Origin: Sphingomonas sp. URHD0057 | Lineage (GTDB): Bacteria > Pseudomonadota > Alphaproteobacteria > Sphingomonadales > Sphingomonadaceae | Assembly (NCBI RefSeq): GCF_000620665.1 | Contig: NZ_KK211162.1 | Location: 248,001 to 312,000, forward strand | Length of the DNA stretch: 64,000 nt | Reading direction: 5' to 3' | Shown: positions 23,583 to 34,995 of the stretch, one piece after another | How positions within the stretch are numbered: the first letter of the stretch is position 1 | Layout: each line of letters starts with the position of its first letter | The notes under the pieces: model-generated | Told to the model about the DNA's origin: nothing | The model's database searches: none | The model's input: only the letters and a program-made list of their open reading frames with translations | Program-made: the position numbers and the translations under genes

Positions 23583-24239
23583 GTGGCCTACCGCGCCGGG
23601 TCTCACAACTTTAGCAAGGGCGTCCTCACCGAAGAGTTGTGGGGTCGCTCCGACATCGTCCCCTATAATGCCGCGGTGCGGCAGGGCACCAATGTCGTCG
23701 TCCTCAAATATGGCGGCCTCAGGAAACGCCCGGGCACCCGCTACATCTACGAAATCCGCGACGGCCCGGGGAAGCTGTTTCCCTTCGAGGGCGCGTTCAA
23801 CGCCAGCTACGCGATGCTCTTCACGCAAGCCGGAATGCGCCTGGGCGCGCTGGGCGGGATGGTTGTTGAAAACCCCCTTACCGTTGAGCTGGTGACGCTC
23901 GGCAATCCGACCACGATCAAGGCCTCGTACCATGGCTACTCGACCGGTCAGGAGGTCTATTTCCAGAACGTGCAGGGAGCGACCTGGCTCAACGGCCGCA
24001 TCCTGCCCATCACCAAGCTCGACCAGCATCGCTTCACCGTGCCCGTCAACAGCAACGGCCTCGCGGCGAGGACCGGTGACCTGGGCGGCGTGATCAACTC
24101 GGCGCCGCCGGCGCCTCCACCGGCGCCTCCCGTCGTGCCGCCGCCATCTGCGCCGCCAACTCCGCCATCGATTGGCGGCGATGTTGGTTCAGGCGGCGGC
24201 GGACTCGGCGGCATCTACGATGGGACGATCCCGCCATGA
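23583..24239 (+). CDS. Tail nozzle protein, N-terminal part encoded separately
   Basis: 218 residues from a GTG. Its start (SHNFSKGVLTEELWGRSDIV) and KYGGLRKRPGTRYIYEI are the usual N-terminus of podovirus nozzle/stabilisation proteins, which normally run on as one chain of 600-900 residues. Here the reading frame ends after a Pro-rich then Gly-rich segment at about 175-218. The rest of the nozzle follows in the next gene, joined by ATGA. The split looks stable rather than a recent frameshift because both ORFs have clean ends. Confidence 0.65.
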   Translation: MAYRAGSHNFSKGVLTEELWGRSDIVPYNAAVRQGTNVVVLKYGGLRKRPGTRYIYEIRDGPGKLFPFEGAFNASYAMLFTQAGMRLGALGGMVVENPLTVELVTLGNPTTIKASYHGYSTGQEVYFQNVQGATWLNGRILPITKLDQHRFTVPVNSNGLAARTGDLGGVINSAPPAPPPAPPVVPPPSAPPTPPSIGGDVGSGGGGLGGIYDGTIPP

Positions 24240-26050
24240 GCGTGGCCCGCGTCTATAAGGCGGCAAGCCCGTTCAACTCCTCCGAGCTGGCCGATATCGA
24301 CTACGTTCAGGCGTTCGACGTCGTCTATTTCGCGCATCTCAACCATGAGCCGACGAAACTCATCCGGACGGATCACACGGCGTGGACCTTTTCGCTTGTG
24401 CCGTTCGGGCCGCAGGTCGCGGTGCCCACCGGTGTCGGCGGAGCTGCGACCGTCCCCAATACCGACAACGACAATGCCGATACGGGCTCATGGGCCTATT
24501 TCCCCCAGGTCCGTTCCTATGTCGTCACCGCCGTCGACATCGACACGGGGCAAGAGAGCCGGGCGTCGGCCGCCGTCACGCTGATCAATGACCTCACCCT
24601 CAAGCGCAATTACAATACGATCACCTGGAGCGCGGTCACTGGCGCCGAGCGCTACCGGGTCTATGCCGCCGACAACCAGCAGGATTGGGGCTGGATCGGA
24701 GACACCGACGAGCTCACCTTTACCGACGACTATATCCTGCCCGATTACACCGATGGGCCGCCGAACGAATATAGCCCCTTCCAGTTCGGCAACCATCCAT
24801 CCACCGTCACCTTCTTCGAGCAACGCCTGCTTTGGGCGCGAACGCCCTACGTTCCGAACGGCATCTACGCCTCGCGCTCCGCCGACTTCGAGAACATGGA
24901 CGTGGCGCGGCCGACGCGAGCAGACGACAGCATCGTCTTTCGGATTGCGGCGCAGAAGGTCAATTCCGTCAATTCGCTGGTGCCGTTGGAGAAGCTCCTC
25001 GCGCTGACCGGCGACGGCGTGTTCCTGATCACGGGCTCCAATCAGGAATATCTGTCTGCGAATCCTCCGCCTCGCGCCGTGCGGCAGTCTGGTCGGGGCG
25101 CGTCGCGTCTGAAGCCATTGGTCGTGGATGAGGTAGTTTTCTACCAGCCCTCGATCGGCACCGACATCAGGACGCTCGGCTACACGTTCGAGATCGACGG
25201 CTACCGCTCGAACGACGTTTCGATCTTCTCGCCCGGGCTCTTCAAGGAATTCTCGATCGGCGCATGGTCCTATTCGCAGGAGCCGCTGTCGATCATCTGG
25301 GCGCCGCGCAACGACGGAAAGCTGCTCGCTTTCACCTGGCAGCAGGAGCAGCAAGTGTGGGGCTGGACGCTGTGCGAGACCCAAGGGAAGGTCCTCGATT
25401 GCGTCACCGTGCAGGAGCAGGGCGAAAGCCGGACCTATCTGATCGTGCAGCGGGTCATCAACGGCGTCACCCGCACCTTCTTTGAGCGCATGGCGTCGGC
25501 CAAGGTGAAGGACCAGCTCCAGGACTGCTACCTGGATTGCGCGATCAGCTTCTACATCGACCGGGCGACGCGGGTGTTCAACGTGCCGCATCTGGCTGGC
25601 GAGACGGTGCACGCACTTGCCGACGGTTTCGTGATCAAGGATCTCGTCGTGGCGGCGAATGGCAACGTCGACATCGGCTACGACGCGATGAAGGTCGTGA
25701 CCATCGGCCTCCCGTTCCCCGATGTGCTGGTCGAGACGCTGCCGCTGATGATGCAGAGCCCGAGCGGAGAGATCGCGAACAAGAAGCAGCAGACCGGCGA
25801 TATCGTCGTGCAGGTGGCAGACACGAGACTTGGCGGGCTGGAGATCGGCCGGCGGCTGACGAACATGTACAAGACCAAGGCGCGTGGCGCCGAGCCCATC
25901 GGCGAACCGTCAGCGGTGTTCACCGGCATGCGGACCGTCGCAAGCGAGCCTGTGGTGTCGGGCGAGACGACGGTGTTCTTGCGCCATAATGACCCGACGC
26001 GCTTTACCTTGACCGCAATCTACATCGACCCAATCGTCACGGAGCAATGA
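24236..26050 (+). CDS. Tail nozzle protein, main part
   Basis: 604 residues. It begins VARVYKAASPFNSSELADID and continues VQAFDVVYFAHLNHEPTKLI, the segment that in related phages follows directly on the domain found in the preceding gene. An FN3-like module sits at about 115-165. Later motifs include FFEQRLLWARTPYVPNGIYA and LALTGDGVFLITG. It forms the distal tail tube (T7 gp12-like role). Confidence 0.8.
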   Translation: MSVARVYKAASPFNSSELADIDYVQAFDVVYFAHLNHEPTKLIRTDHTAWTFSLVPFGPQVAVPTGVGGAATVPNTDNDNADTGSWAYFPQVRSYVVTAVDIDTGQESRASAAVTLINDLTLKRNYNTITWSAVTGAERYRVYAADNQQDWGWIGDTDELTFTDDYILPDYTDGPPNEYSPFQFGNHPSTVTFFEQRLLWARTPYVPNGIYASRSADFENMDVARPTRADDSIVFRIAAQKVNSVNSLVPLEKLLALTGDGVFLITGSNQEYLSANPPPRAVRQSGRGASRLKPLVVDEVVFYQPSIGTDIRTLGYTFEIDGYRSNDVSIFSPGLFKEFSIGAWSYSQEPLSIIWAPRNDGKLLAFTWQQEQQVWGWTLCETQGKVLDCVTVQEQGESRTYLIVQRVINGVTRTFFERMASAKVKDQLQDCYLDCAISFYIDRATRVFNVPHLAGETVHALADGFVIKDLVVAANGNVDIGYDAMKVVTIGLPFPDVLVETLPLMMQSPSGEIANKKQQTGDIVVQVADTRLGGLEIGRRLTNMYKTKARGAEPIGEPSAVFTGMRTVASEPVVSGETTVFLRHNDPTRFTLTAIYIDPIVTEQ

Positions 26051-26505
26051 TCACCATCGTCCCGGCGTCGCCCGCCCATGTCGGGAGGATCGCCATGCGC
26101 ATGCGGGGCATCGACCGCCGTGAGTGCGAAGCCTTCGGGCGCGACCCCAAGACGGCGCTCAGGATCGGCCTCAAGGCCAGTGCGCTGTGCTGGACCGGGA
26201 AGAAGGATGATCGGCCCGGCGCGATGTTCGGAGCCGTGGCACGCAACGAGATCGAGAGCATCGGCACCGCGTGGTTCCTCGGCACCGACGAGGTTTTCGG
26301 CTGTGCAAGAGAGCTTCTGAGCATGGGTCCGGCTGTTATCGAAGCGATGCACCGCCGCTTTCGCAGGCTCGAAAACATGGTTTCGACCGAGAACAAGGCG
26401 GCGATCCGGTTGCTGGAAGCCTGGGGCTTCGAGCTGGGGAGTGACACAGTGGACGTGAACGGCGTCGAATTCCGCTGCTTTTGGAGGGAGGCGCCGAGTG
26501 TGTGA
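26047..26505 (+). CDS. Gp13-family protein (GNAT-like fold)
   Basis: 152 residues resembling T7 gp13/DUF2833: start ITIVPASPAHVGRIAMRMR, then TAWFLGTDEVFG and STENKAAIRLLEAWGFELGS, which is typical of N-acetyltransferase-like folds. T7 gp13 is needed for assembly of internal virion proteins. It lies immediately before the ejection proteins, as in T7. Confidence 0.75.
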   Translation: MITIVPASPAHVGRIAMRMRGIDRRECEAFGRDPKTALRIGLKASALCWTGKKDDRPGAMFGAVARNEIESIGTAWFLGTDEVFGCARELLSMGPAVIEAMHRRFRRLENMVSTENKAAIRLLEAWGFELGSDTVDVNGVEFRCFWREAPSV

Positions 26506-27007
26506 CCCGGTCAGTCTCACCGTCGCCGCGACCGCCGTTGCAGCACTCGGCCAAGGCTATTCCGCCCTCTCCGCTAACGTTCAGGGGCGCTATGAGGCCA
26601 AGGTCGCCAGCCAGAACGCGCATCTCGAAGAGGGCCGGGCGAAGGACGCCCTTCAGCGCGGCACGACGGAAGCAATCCGCTACGGCAAACAGCTGAGCCA
26701 GGCCGAGGGCGAGCAGAACGCGGCGTTGGCGGCGAACGGCATCGACATCGGGTTCGGCTCGGCGGCCGCGGTCAGGAGCGACATGGCGCGCGCCGGCCAG
26801 GAGGATTCGCTCACCATCTACAAGAACGCTGCTCGCGAGGCGCAGGGCTACGAGATCAACGCCGCCAATTATCGCAGTGAGGCATTGGCCGACAAGGCGA
26901 AGGCCAAGGGCGCGATCGTCTCGGGCTTGTTCAACATCGGCTCGACGGTGCTTGGCGGCGCGACGCAGACCAGCAAACTTCGCGCCGCTCAGAATTTCGG
27001 GGTGTAG
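26498..27007 (+). CDS. Internal virion protein, gp14-like
   Basis: 169 residues from a GTG at 26498. A hydrophobic Ala/Gly-rich N-terminus (SLTVAATAVAALGQGYSALS) and a helical body with GEQNAALAANGIDIGFGSA are typical of T7 gp14-type ejection proteins, which enter the outer membrane during DNA injection. Confidence 0.75.
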   Translation: MCDPVSLTVAATAVAALGQGYSALSANVQGRYEAKVASQNAHLEEGRAKDALQRGTTEAIRYGKQLSQAEGEQNAALAANGIDIGFGSAAAVRSDMARAGQEDSLTIYKNAAREAQGYEINAANYRSEALADKAKAKGAIVSGLFNIGSTVLGGATQTSKLRAAQNFGV

Positions 27008-29413
27008 GTGGCGCAGGTTCCCGTCAGCCAAGGTCCGCAGATCGCACTTAGGCCATCGCCCGGCGCCAACTTCCGCCCGGCCGACTTCGGCAGCAGCGGG
27101 GAGGCGGTCGGTCGCGCTGCGGCTCAGTTCGGCGGAGCAGTTGGGGATCAGGCTGACGTCCGCGAGCAAATCCAGAGCCTTGAAGATCAGGCCGTCGTCA
27201 AGGAAGCGAACAACGCAATCGCGGCCCACTATGCCGATACCGGCTATTCCGGCGCTGACCCTTACTTCGGCAAGCGAGGGAAAGACGCGCTCATGGCGCG
27301 GCCCGACGTCGAGAAAGGCCTGAACGATTTCATCGGTACGACGCGCGAGGGCCTGCAGAACGAGCACCAGCGGGCGCTGTTCGATCGAGCCGTAAGGCCG
27401 CAACAGACCGAATGGTTGACGCAGATCGCCACTCACTCGCTCAAGGAAACCCGGACCTACGAAGACGATCAGAGCGTCGCGCGCATCGGCCAGACAACGG
27501 AGCTCGCCAAGCTCTCCTATCTGGACGACCCCAAGCATGGTGAAGAGCAGATCGCGAGCGCTCTCCTCGAGGTCGAGCAGCGGGGCGCGAGGCTCGGGTG
27601 GTCGCCCGAGGCCATCAGCGCTGAGAAGCTCAAAGTCGCATCAAGCACCTATCGCGATATCGGCAACCGCTTGGCGCTGACCGGACCCCAGGGGCCCGAT
27701 GCCGCGCAGGCCTTCGTGGAAGCGCACGAGAGTTCGATGACGAGCGACGACCGCGACGCCGTTCTCAGCCGCGCAACCATCCAGCGCAACCAGATGGAAG
27801 CGGAGGCTCGCCGGCAGAAAGCCGAGGCGCGGCGCACGGCCAACGAGGCGAAGCACGACGCCCGCGACCGGGTTGAGAGCGCGCTCGGGCGCATCAGTGA
27901 CGGCCTGCCATTGGGAGCCGACGAATATGCCTCTACGGTGGCCGATGCCAAGCTGACTGAAGATCCGAACCTTCTGAAGCGCGTCGAGGAGGGCCAGCTC
28001 AAGAATGGCCTGACAATCGAGCACGCGCACGACACGCCGACCCAGCTGCAGGATCGCATCAACGAGCTGTCGGCCTCGATCACCAAGGCGGGTGAAAAAG
28101 CCGATCCGAAGCAGATCATCGAACGCGACCATCTGCAGCAGATGTTCAACCGCGGCAGTTCCCAGCTCAACACCGACCCCCTGAGCTGGGGCGCAGCGCA
28201 TCTCGGAATCACGGTCGCGCCGCTAAATCTTGACGACCCGACCAGCATCAAGAACCGGGTCGTCGCGGCGACTACCATCGCCAACCGCACTGGCCACTCT
28301 CCTGCGGTGCTCACGCCAACGGAGGTCGCGACGCTCGCTCCCCAGTGGCGCAATGGCGACGTGAACCAGCGTGTCGGTCTCGTAACCAAACTCGCCCGCT
28401 TTGGCCCATTGGCTTCGACGGTCGCGCAGCAAGTTGTGCCGGGCAACGACGGCTTCCAGGTGCTGATGGGGCTGGCGACGCATTCGAACAAGGGTGTGGC
28501 CTTCTCGCGCATCAACCAGGTGCTGAGCGGATCGGAGGCGATCAAGACGCTGCCCAAGTTGGTCGATAAGAGCGCCAGCAGCCAGCAGTTCAACCAGTTC
28601 GTTGGGGGCTCCCTGCAATTCCTCCCCGGCGTCAAGGCCGGCGTCTATGACGTTGCCACCAAGCTCCTCGCTGATGAGGCACGCGAGAACGGCTGGACCG
28701 ACTTCAGCCAAGTCGGCCGGGGATGGTATCGGGCGGTCAACTCGGCGCTCGGGGCCTATGAGAAGAACGGCCAGCAATATGGCGGCCTCGCCTCACTCAA
28801 CGGGGCTGTCACCGTGCTTCCAGAAAATATGGCGCAGTCGGACTTCGAAAGCCGCATCGCGCGCGCCGGTGGGACGCAGTTCAGGGCGGCGCAAAACGGC
28901 GTTCCCCAATATGGCGACGGCTCGCACCCGACCGCGACCGAGATCAAGCGCATGCAGTGGGTTCCTTCGGCAGAAGGCATCTATCGGCTTTCCGACGGCC
29001 ACTCGTTCCTGCACACCGCAAGCGGCGGCTTCTACGAGGTCGATGTGGCGAAGCTGCCAAGCGCCGCAGGAGGGGGCACGCCGCGCCCTTTCGGCATGAT
29101 TGAGACCGGCAACATCGACATCCATCACCGGACCGCTGTCCGCAACCCCGACGGCTCCATTTCAACGGTTCGCTCGATCTCGATCGGCACGGAGAAGGGC
29201 GAGGTTCTGATCCCCACGGTGGTCGGCGGAAAAGTCGTGAGCAATAAGGCCGCGATTGAGCATTTCCACAAAACCGGCGAGCACCTCGGGGTCTTCGCGA
29301 ATGCGGCTGCCGCGACAGCCTATGCGAAGAAACTCCATGACCAACAGGCCCAGGAGTACGGGAACCCCGCGTTCAATGCACAGCTCGCAGCCCACGGCTA
29401 CGTCCGCAGATGA
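27008..29413 (+). CDS. Internal virion protein, gp15-like
   Basis: 801 residues, GTG start directly after the gp14-like stop. Long helical regions (about 50-340) fit an ejection-tunnel protein. The C-terminal 110 residues form a separate module ([20 protein letters not shown], then [14 protein letters not shown] and [15 protein letters not shown]) that recurs at the ends of various phage structural proteins. It acts in the periplasm during genome delivery, inferred from the family. Confidence 0.7.
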   Translation: MAQVPVSQGPQIALRPSPGANFRPADFGSSGEAVGRAAAQFGGAVGDQADVREQIQSLEDQAVVKEANNAIAAHYADTGYSGADPYFGKRGKDALMARPDVEKGLNDFIGTTREGLQNEHQRALFDRAVRPQQTEWLTQIATHSLKETRTYEDDQSVARIGQTTELAKLSYLDDPKHGEEQIASALLEVEQRGARLGWSPEAISAEKLKVASSTYRDIGNRLALTGPQGPDAAQAFVEAHESSMTSDDRDAVLSRATIQRNQMEAEARRQKAEARRTANEAKHDARDRVESALGRISDGLPLGADEYASTVADAKLTEDPNLLKRVEEGQLKNGLTIEHAHDTPTQLQDRINELSASITKAGEKADPKQIIERDHLQQMFNRGSSQLNTDPLSWGAAHLGITVAPLNLDDPTSIKNRVVAATTIANRTGHSPAVLTPTEVATLAPQWRNGDVNQRVGLVTKLARFGPLASTVAQQVVPGNDGFQVLMGLATHSNKGVAFSRINQVLSGSEAIKTLPKLVDKSASSQQFNQFVGGSLQFLPGVKAGVYDVATKLLADEARENGWTDFSQVGRGWYRAVNSALGAYEKNGQQYGGLASLNGAVTVLPENMAQSDFESRIARAGGTQFRAAQNGVPQYGDGSHPTATEIKRMQWVPSAEGIYRLSDGHSFLHTASGGFYEVDVAKLPSAAGGGTPRPFGMIETGNIDIHHRTAVRNPDGSISTVRSISIGTEKGEVLIPTVVGGKVVSNKAAIEHFHKTGEHLGVFANAAAATAYAKKLHDQQAQEYGNPAFNAQLAAHGYVRR

Positions 29414-32400
29414 GCGTTCTCGGCCAAAGTCGCGACACGGGGGCAGGAGCCGTTGCTCCTGTAATGCAGCGTACTCCGGACCGCACCGGCTTTTTTCAGA
29501 ATGTCGGGGCCGGGTTCCAGCAAGCCGTCGCGGGGCCGCACTCGACCCGCAACGCCGAGGCCATCTATCAGACGCGATCCTATGATCAGATCGTCAAGGC
29601 GCTCAGTGCCGAAGGTGAGCAGGGCGTCGACTATATCGAAAGCCCCGTGCGCGCGAACAGCCCGCTTTATCGTCGGGTAGAGGGCGAGCGCGTCAACCCC
29701 AACGGCGTCGTCTATGTGCCCGTGCGGCGCTCGTTTCGAAATCCGTTCGTGTCGGGTCCATCACTCACCGTGAACGTGAATCCGATCCAAGGTCTCTATC
29801 TTGGTGGGGACCAAGGCGAGCGCGAGCAGATTTGGGCAGCGGTTCAGCGGGTCCGCCAGCGCAACCCCGGCTTTCTCAAGGGGCTGGACGAGGCGACCGT
29901 TGCAAAGCAGGCGCTCGATCAGCGGCAGAAAGACTTGGAAGCGGCGGGGCAGGTAACGGGCCGAGCCTCCACGCTGGGGCAAGTCGGCGCGTTCATCGGC
30001 GGTGCGGCCGGGAGCGTCGCATCACTGGATCCTGAGAACATTGTCGGCGGCGGCGCGGGAACTGCCGCCGGCAAAACAGTCGCACGCACCGTGCTCAAGC
30101 GGGCGGCGGAAGGGGCGGCAGTAAACGCGGCGGCCGGTACGCTCGCCCTTCCCGGGCAAGTCGTGGACGCTCAGCACCTGGGCCAAGAGATGACGCCAGA
30201 GGACATGCTCAGGAGCGTTGGTGAGAACGCGCTTGCTGGCGCCGTGCTCGGCGGCGCGCACGCTGCCGCTCCGGCAGGAGCGAAGGCGGCAGGCCGAGCC
30301 GCTCTGGTAGTGGCCGGCAAGGTCGCTGAGCATCTTCCAGCCTCCATCCGCGATCCGGTTGTCGCGGCTTCTATCAGAGCAGGGACGGTCAAGGATCGTG
30401 ACCTGCTTCATGAATTCCAGCGACTGCATAATCCCTATGGCGTAGTCGACACCTCGCACCCAGATGAGCGTGCCGCCGCGCATGTCGTGATCCGCGACGC
30501 CGAGGTTCAGGAATCGTCGCCGCTCCAACCATCGGCAGTGGCTCATAACCAGAACCGGCTGCAGGCCGTGGCAGATTCGCTCGGCATGGACCTGAAAGCG
30601 CCGGACCTTCCCACGGCAGCACCGATCGCTACGCCGACGGTGCGTGATCATAGCGCTGCCGCCACGGCCCCCAAGCGCCCCGCGAGCTTTGCCGAAGGCA
30701 TCAATGCCGCGGAGGGCCACACCCGCAATCCTCGCTCGACTGCGGACGGTTACGGCAACTTCATCGACGACACATGGCTCAGCGTCGCGCCCAAGGTGAC
30801 GGATACGACGGGGCTTAGCCGTCAACAAATCCTGCAGCTTCGCCACGACAAGACGATCGCCATGAGGGCGACCGATTATTACGCGGCGCAGAACGGCCGC
30901 TACCTGCGCATTCGTGGCTTAGAGGACAGCCCGGGCAACCTGTCGCTCGCGCACTTCCTTGGGCCGGAAGGCGCAGCCAAGGTGCTGAAGGCCGATCCCG
31001 CAACGCCGGTCGAAAATCTGCTTCCTGGGAAGGTCATTCGCGCCAACCATGAAGTGCTGCAAGGCAAGAGCGCGGACGAGGTCATCGCGTGGGCGCACAG
31101 GCGCATCGGCTCTTCGGTCGATCATCCGCCAGCGCGCGCGGAAGCCGACGAGGGCTACGACTACACGTCGCCCGTTCCGTACACGATAGAGACGCTGCGG
31201 CCGGATGAGGTCACGACCAACGCCGCACTGATGCAATACAAGTCGGGCGGCGACGAGCATGGCGTGACCGATGCGCTCCAGGGCGTGGAGCAGTGGAATC
31301 CGCTTCTCTCGCAGCAGATTCTCGCATGGGAGCCGAACGAAGGCGGCAGGATCGTCGTTGACGGCCATCAGCGTGTCGCGCTGGCTAAGCGCCTGAGCGG
31401 CCAGGATGACAGTATCAGCCTGCCGACCATTATCGTTCGCGAGGCCGACGGCGTCACCGCTGAGCAGGCGCGAGTGCTCGGCGCGCTTCGCAATATCGCC
31501 AATGGCACGGGGACCCTGCTCGACAATGCCAAGGTGCTTCGCGACGCGCCTGAAGGCGCGGCCATGCTGCCGTCGAACGCCGCTCTCGCACGCGAAAGCA
31601 TCGGTCTGTCACGGCTTTCCTACGAGGCCTTTGGGGCGGTCGTGAATGAGCTGGTCGACCCCCGTGTCGCAGCTCACGTCGGATTGAACGCTGGCCATGC
31701 GCCGGAAAGCCACATGACGTTGATCGATCTCTTGCGGCGCGAGCGCATCACCAATTCCAGCGAAGCTCGCGGCGTCATCCAGCAGGCCTTGGCGGATGGC
31801 TTCGGGACCGTCGACGAGCAACAGCTTTCGCTTCTGGGCGAGGCTCCGCAGCAGGCGCTGTACGTGCCCGCCGCTCGCATCATGGGATCTGCCGCCAAGC
31901 GGCTTCGGGAAGAAAAGCGCACCTTCAAGGTATTGGGCCAGAAGGCGGGCCAGATCGAGGCGGCCGGCAATGTCTTGGACCGCACCGCAAACGAGAGTAA
32001 GGTGATCAGCAATGACGAAGCGCTCGCCATACTCGAAAGGACCGCGCATCGGGCCGGACCCGTCCGCGATGCACTCATCCGCGCAGCCCGAGCCGAGCTT
32101 TCCGGTTCTCGACGAGGCGATGCCGTCGGCCAATTCCTCGACGAGCTCGGTTCCATCGACTTACGAGCTGCCGCCGCAGGAGTGGGAGAGGATGGCTCAG
32201 CTCGCGGCGCATCTGTCTCAGAGGGACTTGCTCTCGCCGATCAAGCGCCGGATGGCGACCTTTTTGAACGAAGCGAACCGCGCGCAGCTACGGTAGCGTT
32301 TTCCGATCCGGCGGGCGCAGGACCAAAAGCCCAGACCGACTCGCTCCTCCACGACCTCGGCATGGACGAAGAGCCGGTGCAGTTGTTCGACGTTCCGGAC

Positions 32401-32532
32401 ACCGGCTTCCGCCTCTCTGAGGAGGGCGACAAACCGCAGACCCTGCGTGAGATACTTGATGAAGCCGACAGCGACGAACAAGCCGCCCAAGCGCTCGCTG
32501 AATGCCTCAAGCCGCCCGTAGGTGAGCCATGA
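29410..32532 (+). CDS. Large ejection protein with transglycosylase and ParB-like domains
   Basis: 1040 residues. About 425-575 resembles a lytic transglycosylase: [20 protein letters not shown] with a candidate catalytic Glu, [13 protein letters not shown], and [17 protein letters not shown]. About 595-690 resembles a ParB/DdrB-like domain ([16 protein letters not shown]). A Gly/Ala-rich hydrophobic segment lies at about 195-235. The mixture is typical of phage polyvalent proteins that open the cell wall and act on incoming or host DNA. The stop overlaps the next start. Confidence 0.7.
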   Translation: MSVLGQSRDTGAGAVAPVMQRTPDRTGFFQNVGAGFQQAVAGPHSTRNAEAIYQTRSYDQIVKALSAEGEQGVDYIESPVRANSPLYRRVEGERVNPNGVVYVPVRRSFRNPFVSGPSLTVNVNPIQGLYLGGDQGEREQIWAAVQRVRQRNPGFLKGLDEATVAKQALDQRQKDLEAAGQVTGRASTLGQVGAFIGGAAGSVASLDPENIVGGGAGTAAGKTVARTVLKRAAEGAAVNAAAGTLALPGQVVDAQHLGQEMTPEDMLRSVGENALAGAVLGGAHAAAPAGAKAAGRAALVVAGKVAEHLPASIRDPVVAASIRAGTVKDRDLLHEFQRLHNPYGVVDTSHPDERAAAHVVIRDAEVQESSPLQPSAVAHNQNRLQAVADSLGMDLKAPDLPTAAPIATPTVRDHSAAATAPKRPASFAEGINAAEGHTRNPRSTADGYGNFIDDTWLSVAPKVTDTTGLSRQQILQLRHDKTIAMRATDYYAAQNGRYLRIRGLEDSPGNLSLAHFLGPEGAAKVLKADPATPVENLLPGKVIRANHEVLQGKSADEVIAWAHRRIGSSVDHPPARAEADEGYDYTSPVPYTIETLRPDEVTTNAALMQYKSGGDEHGVTDALQGVEQWNPLLSQQILAWEPNEGGRIVVDGHQRVALAKRLSGQDDSISLPTIIVREADGVTAEQARVLGALRNIANGTGTLLDNAKVLRDAPEGAAMLPSNAALARESIGLSRLSYEAFGAVVNELVDPRVAAHVGLNAGHAPESHMTLIDLLRRERITNSSEARGVIQQALADGFGTVDEQQLSLLGEAPQQALYVPAARIMGSAAKRLREEKRTFKVLGQKAGQIEAAGNVLDRTANESKVISNDEALAILERTAHRAGPVRDALIRAARAELSGSRRGDAVGQFLDELGSIDLRAAAAGVGEDGSARGASVSEGLALADQAPDGDLFERSEPRAATVAFSDPAGAGPKAQTDSLLHDLGMDEEPVQLFDVPDTGFRLSEEGDKPQTLREILDEADSDEQAAQALAECLKPPVGEP

Positions 32533-34994
32533 GCCTCCGTCGCTGCATTCCTGAGCTCCAGGGCCAGAACAAGCTCAGCCGCGATCAGGCGGATCGCGCC
32601 CGCGATCTCTTTGAAGGGCTCGAGCGCGATTACGCGGGGTTCGGTCCGTCTGCCGCGGAGGCGATGGCGAGCGAGGAAGCGGTCAAGCGATTGGGAGCCG
32701 AGGCCGCGCTCAAGAAACGTCAGGCGGCGCTCCAGATCAAGGTCCAGCAGGGCATTGCTGCCGATGTGCGGCGGTTCCGCGTCGACAGACCTGGAGCGGC
32801 AGCCGAGGCGTTGCTCGCTTCCGATGACCGTGCACCGTACTTCAACGTAGAGTTCCGCGAACAGGCGATCGCCAAAGAGCATTTCGCGATGATGAATTCG
32901 ATCCTTGAGAAGCACAGCCGCAGCGCGCTTGGCAATGTGCGCGATGTCGCAAGCCTCCACGACGTGCTCAGGGAGGCGTTCGGCGAAAACAGCGGCAATG
33001 CTGCGGCGAGAGAATTGGCCGGCGCATGGCTCGATACGGCGGAGAGTCTGCGGCTTCATTTCAACGCGGCTGGCGGCGGCATCGGCAAGCTCGACAAATG
33101 GGGCATGCCGCAGGTCCACAACATGCTCGCCGTCCGTTCCGTACCCTTCGAGCAATGGCGTGACTTCATCGCCCCGCTGCTCGATCGCGAGCGGATGCAG
33201 GATGCGACAGGCAATCCCATGTCGGCTCAGCAGCTGGAGCTGTCCCTGCGCGCGGTTTACGAGACCATCAGCAGCGACGGCTGGTCCGACCGCAGGGCGG
33301 GCGCCTTCGCCGGTTCGAAGCTGGCCAACCGTCATGCCGACAGTCGCTTCCTGATCTTCAAGGACGCCGACTCATGGCTAGCCTATAGCCAGCGTTTCGG
33401 GCGGCCGCTTTCGGCTATTTCCGAGAAAATCGACCCCGGCGCGCCCATTCTCGACGCGATGATCGGTCATGTGCACGGGATGAGCCGGGACATCGCCTTG
33501 ATGCAGCGGCTGGGTCCTAACCCCGCAGCCACGATCCGCTGGGTCAAGGACGGACTGATGATCGAAGCCACGCGAGCGGGGCGGCCGGCCAAGCGGATCA
33601 AGCAGGCCAAGGCCTCGGGGATTCGCCTGTCCAATATGTACCAGGAGCTGAGCGGCGGCTTCGAGATCGAGAACGAAGGCCTGGCACGATTCGCTGGCGG
33701 CGTCCGCGCGTGGGAATCGGCGGCAAAGCTTGGCGGGGCGGTGCTGTCGTCAACCGGCGACGTCGCCACCCAATATGTGACGCGGCGCTTCAACGGCCTG
33801 CCGGCGCTCAAAGCCGTCTCGGATTACGTGGGGAGCCTTCGGCCGCTGAGCCCATCCGAACGCGCCCACGCCGCCCGCCAGCTGCACATCGCGGAGAGCG
33901 CAACCCGGACGATGGGGTCGTATTCGCGCTGGACCGGCGAGACGATCACCGGCGAGATTCCCGCGCGGCTGGCCAACGCGGAGATGAACCTCTCGTATCT
34001 CACCAAGTGGACCGACGATGGCCACCGGCTATTCAACAAGCAAGTGTGGGCCGCGATCACCGACCACGCCGACACGCAATGGTCTGGCCTCAACAGCCGC
34101 TTCCGCGGCATGTTCGAACGCTACGGCTTAACCGAGCGGGATTGGGACACGATCAGAGGCACCCCCTTGCAGGAGGACGGCGGGGCCGAGTGGATATTAC
34201 CAGGCGACATCTCCGACCCAGCACTGAAGACGCGGCTCGCCGAGATGATCCTGCAGGAGGCCGAGTTCGCGGTTCCAACGTCGTCTCTTCGCGTCCGCTC
34301 GGCGATCAATGCCCGTTTCCACCGCGGCAGCATCCCTGGTGAAATAGGCCGCACCGTGCTTCAGTTTCGCGGCTTCCCGATCCAGCTGTTCTGGATGCAT
34401 GGCCGGCGGATGCTCGAGGCGGGCGCGGGGCGAGCGATCGACTATGCCGCGAGCCTGTTCATCGCTTCCACGGTGATGGGTGCCCTGGCGACGCAGCTCA
34501 AGCAGGTGACGGCGGGCAAAGACCCGCTTGACATGACGACGCCGGATTTCTGGATCAAGGCCGCGTTCCAAGGCGGCGGGCTCGGCATCATGGGCGACTT
34601 CATCAACTCGGCGACGGCGCGCACGGGGACCGACTTCTGGACAACCCAGGCGGGTCCGGTCGCGGGGACGTTCGACGACTTGCGCCGCTTCCTCAAGCTG
34701 AAGAAAGATCCGGCAACCGGCGAATTCCAGGTGTTCTCCGACCACCCGGGCCGCGCCTTCCGTCAGCTGATCCAAAACAATCTGCCGGGCTCGACACTAT
34801 GGTACACGCGGCTGGCGTTTACGCGCGAGGTTCTCGATCGCCTGCAAGCCGAGCTCGACCCCGATTATTACCAGAGCTTCGACCGGATGGAGAAATACGC
34901 CCAGCAGCAGGGGACGCAATATTATTGGCGGCCGGGCGAAGCGAAGCCTGAGCGCTCACCCGACTTCAAGCGAGCCGTCGGCGCCCAACAGTAG
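32529..34994 (+). CDS. Large internal virion (ejection) protein, gp16-like
   Basis: 821 residues, almost wholly helical (LSRDQADRARDLFEGLERDY near the start), with a hydrophobic helix at about 640-660 (IDYAASLFIASTVMGALATQ). It is the third large inner-core protein in a row, matching the T7-type set of gp14, gp15 and gp16. The peptidoglycan-cutting domain is in the preceding protein instead. Complete. Confidence 0.7.
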   Translation: MSLRRCIPELQGQNKLSRDQADRARDLFEGLERDYAGFGPSAAEAMASEEAVKRLGAEAALKKRQAALQIKVQQGIAADVRRFRVDRPGAAAEALLASDDRAPYFNVEFREQAIAKEHFAMMNSILEKHSRSALGNVRDVASLHDVLREAFGENSGNAAARELAGAWLDTAESLRLHFNAAGGGIGKLDKWGMPQVHNMLAVRSVPFEQWRDFIAPLLDRERMQDATGNPMSAQQLELSLRAVYETISSDGWSDRRAGAFAGSKLANRHADSRFLIFKDADSWLAYSQRFGRPLSAISEKIDPGAPILDAMIGHVHGMSRDIALMQRLGPNPAATIRWVKDGLMIEATRAGRPAKRIKQAKASGIRLSNMYQELSGGFEIENEGLARFAGGVRAWESAAKLGGAVLSSTGDVATQYVTRRFNGLPALKAVSDYVGSLRPLSPSERAHAARQLHIAESATRTMGSYSRWTGETITGEIPARLANAEMNLSYLTKWTDDGHRLFNKQVWAAITDHADTQWSGLNSRFRGMFERYGLTERDWDTIRGTPLQEDGGAEWILPGDISDPALKTRLAEMILQEAEFAVPTSSLRVRSAINARFHRGSIPGEIGRTVLQFRGFPIQLFWMHGRRMLEAGAGRAIDYAASLFIASTVMGALATQLKQVTAGKDPLDMTTPDFWIKAAFQGGGLGIMGDFINSATARTGTDFWTTQAGPVAGTFDDLRRFLKLKKDPATGEFQVFSDHPGRAFRQLIQNNLPGSTLWYTRLAFTREVLDRLQAELDPDYYQSFDRMEKYAQQQGTQYYWRPGEAKPERSPDFKRAVGAQQ

Positions 34995-34995
34995 G

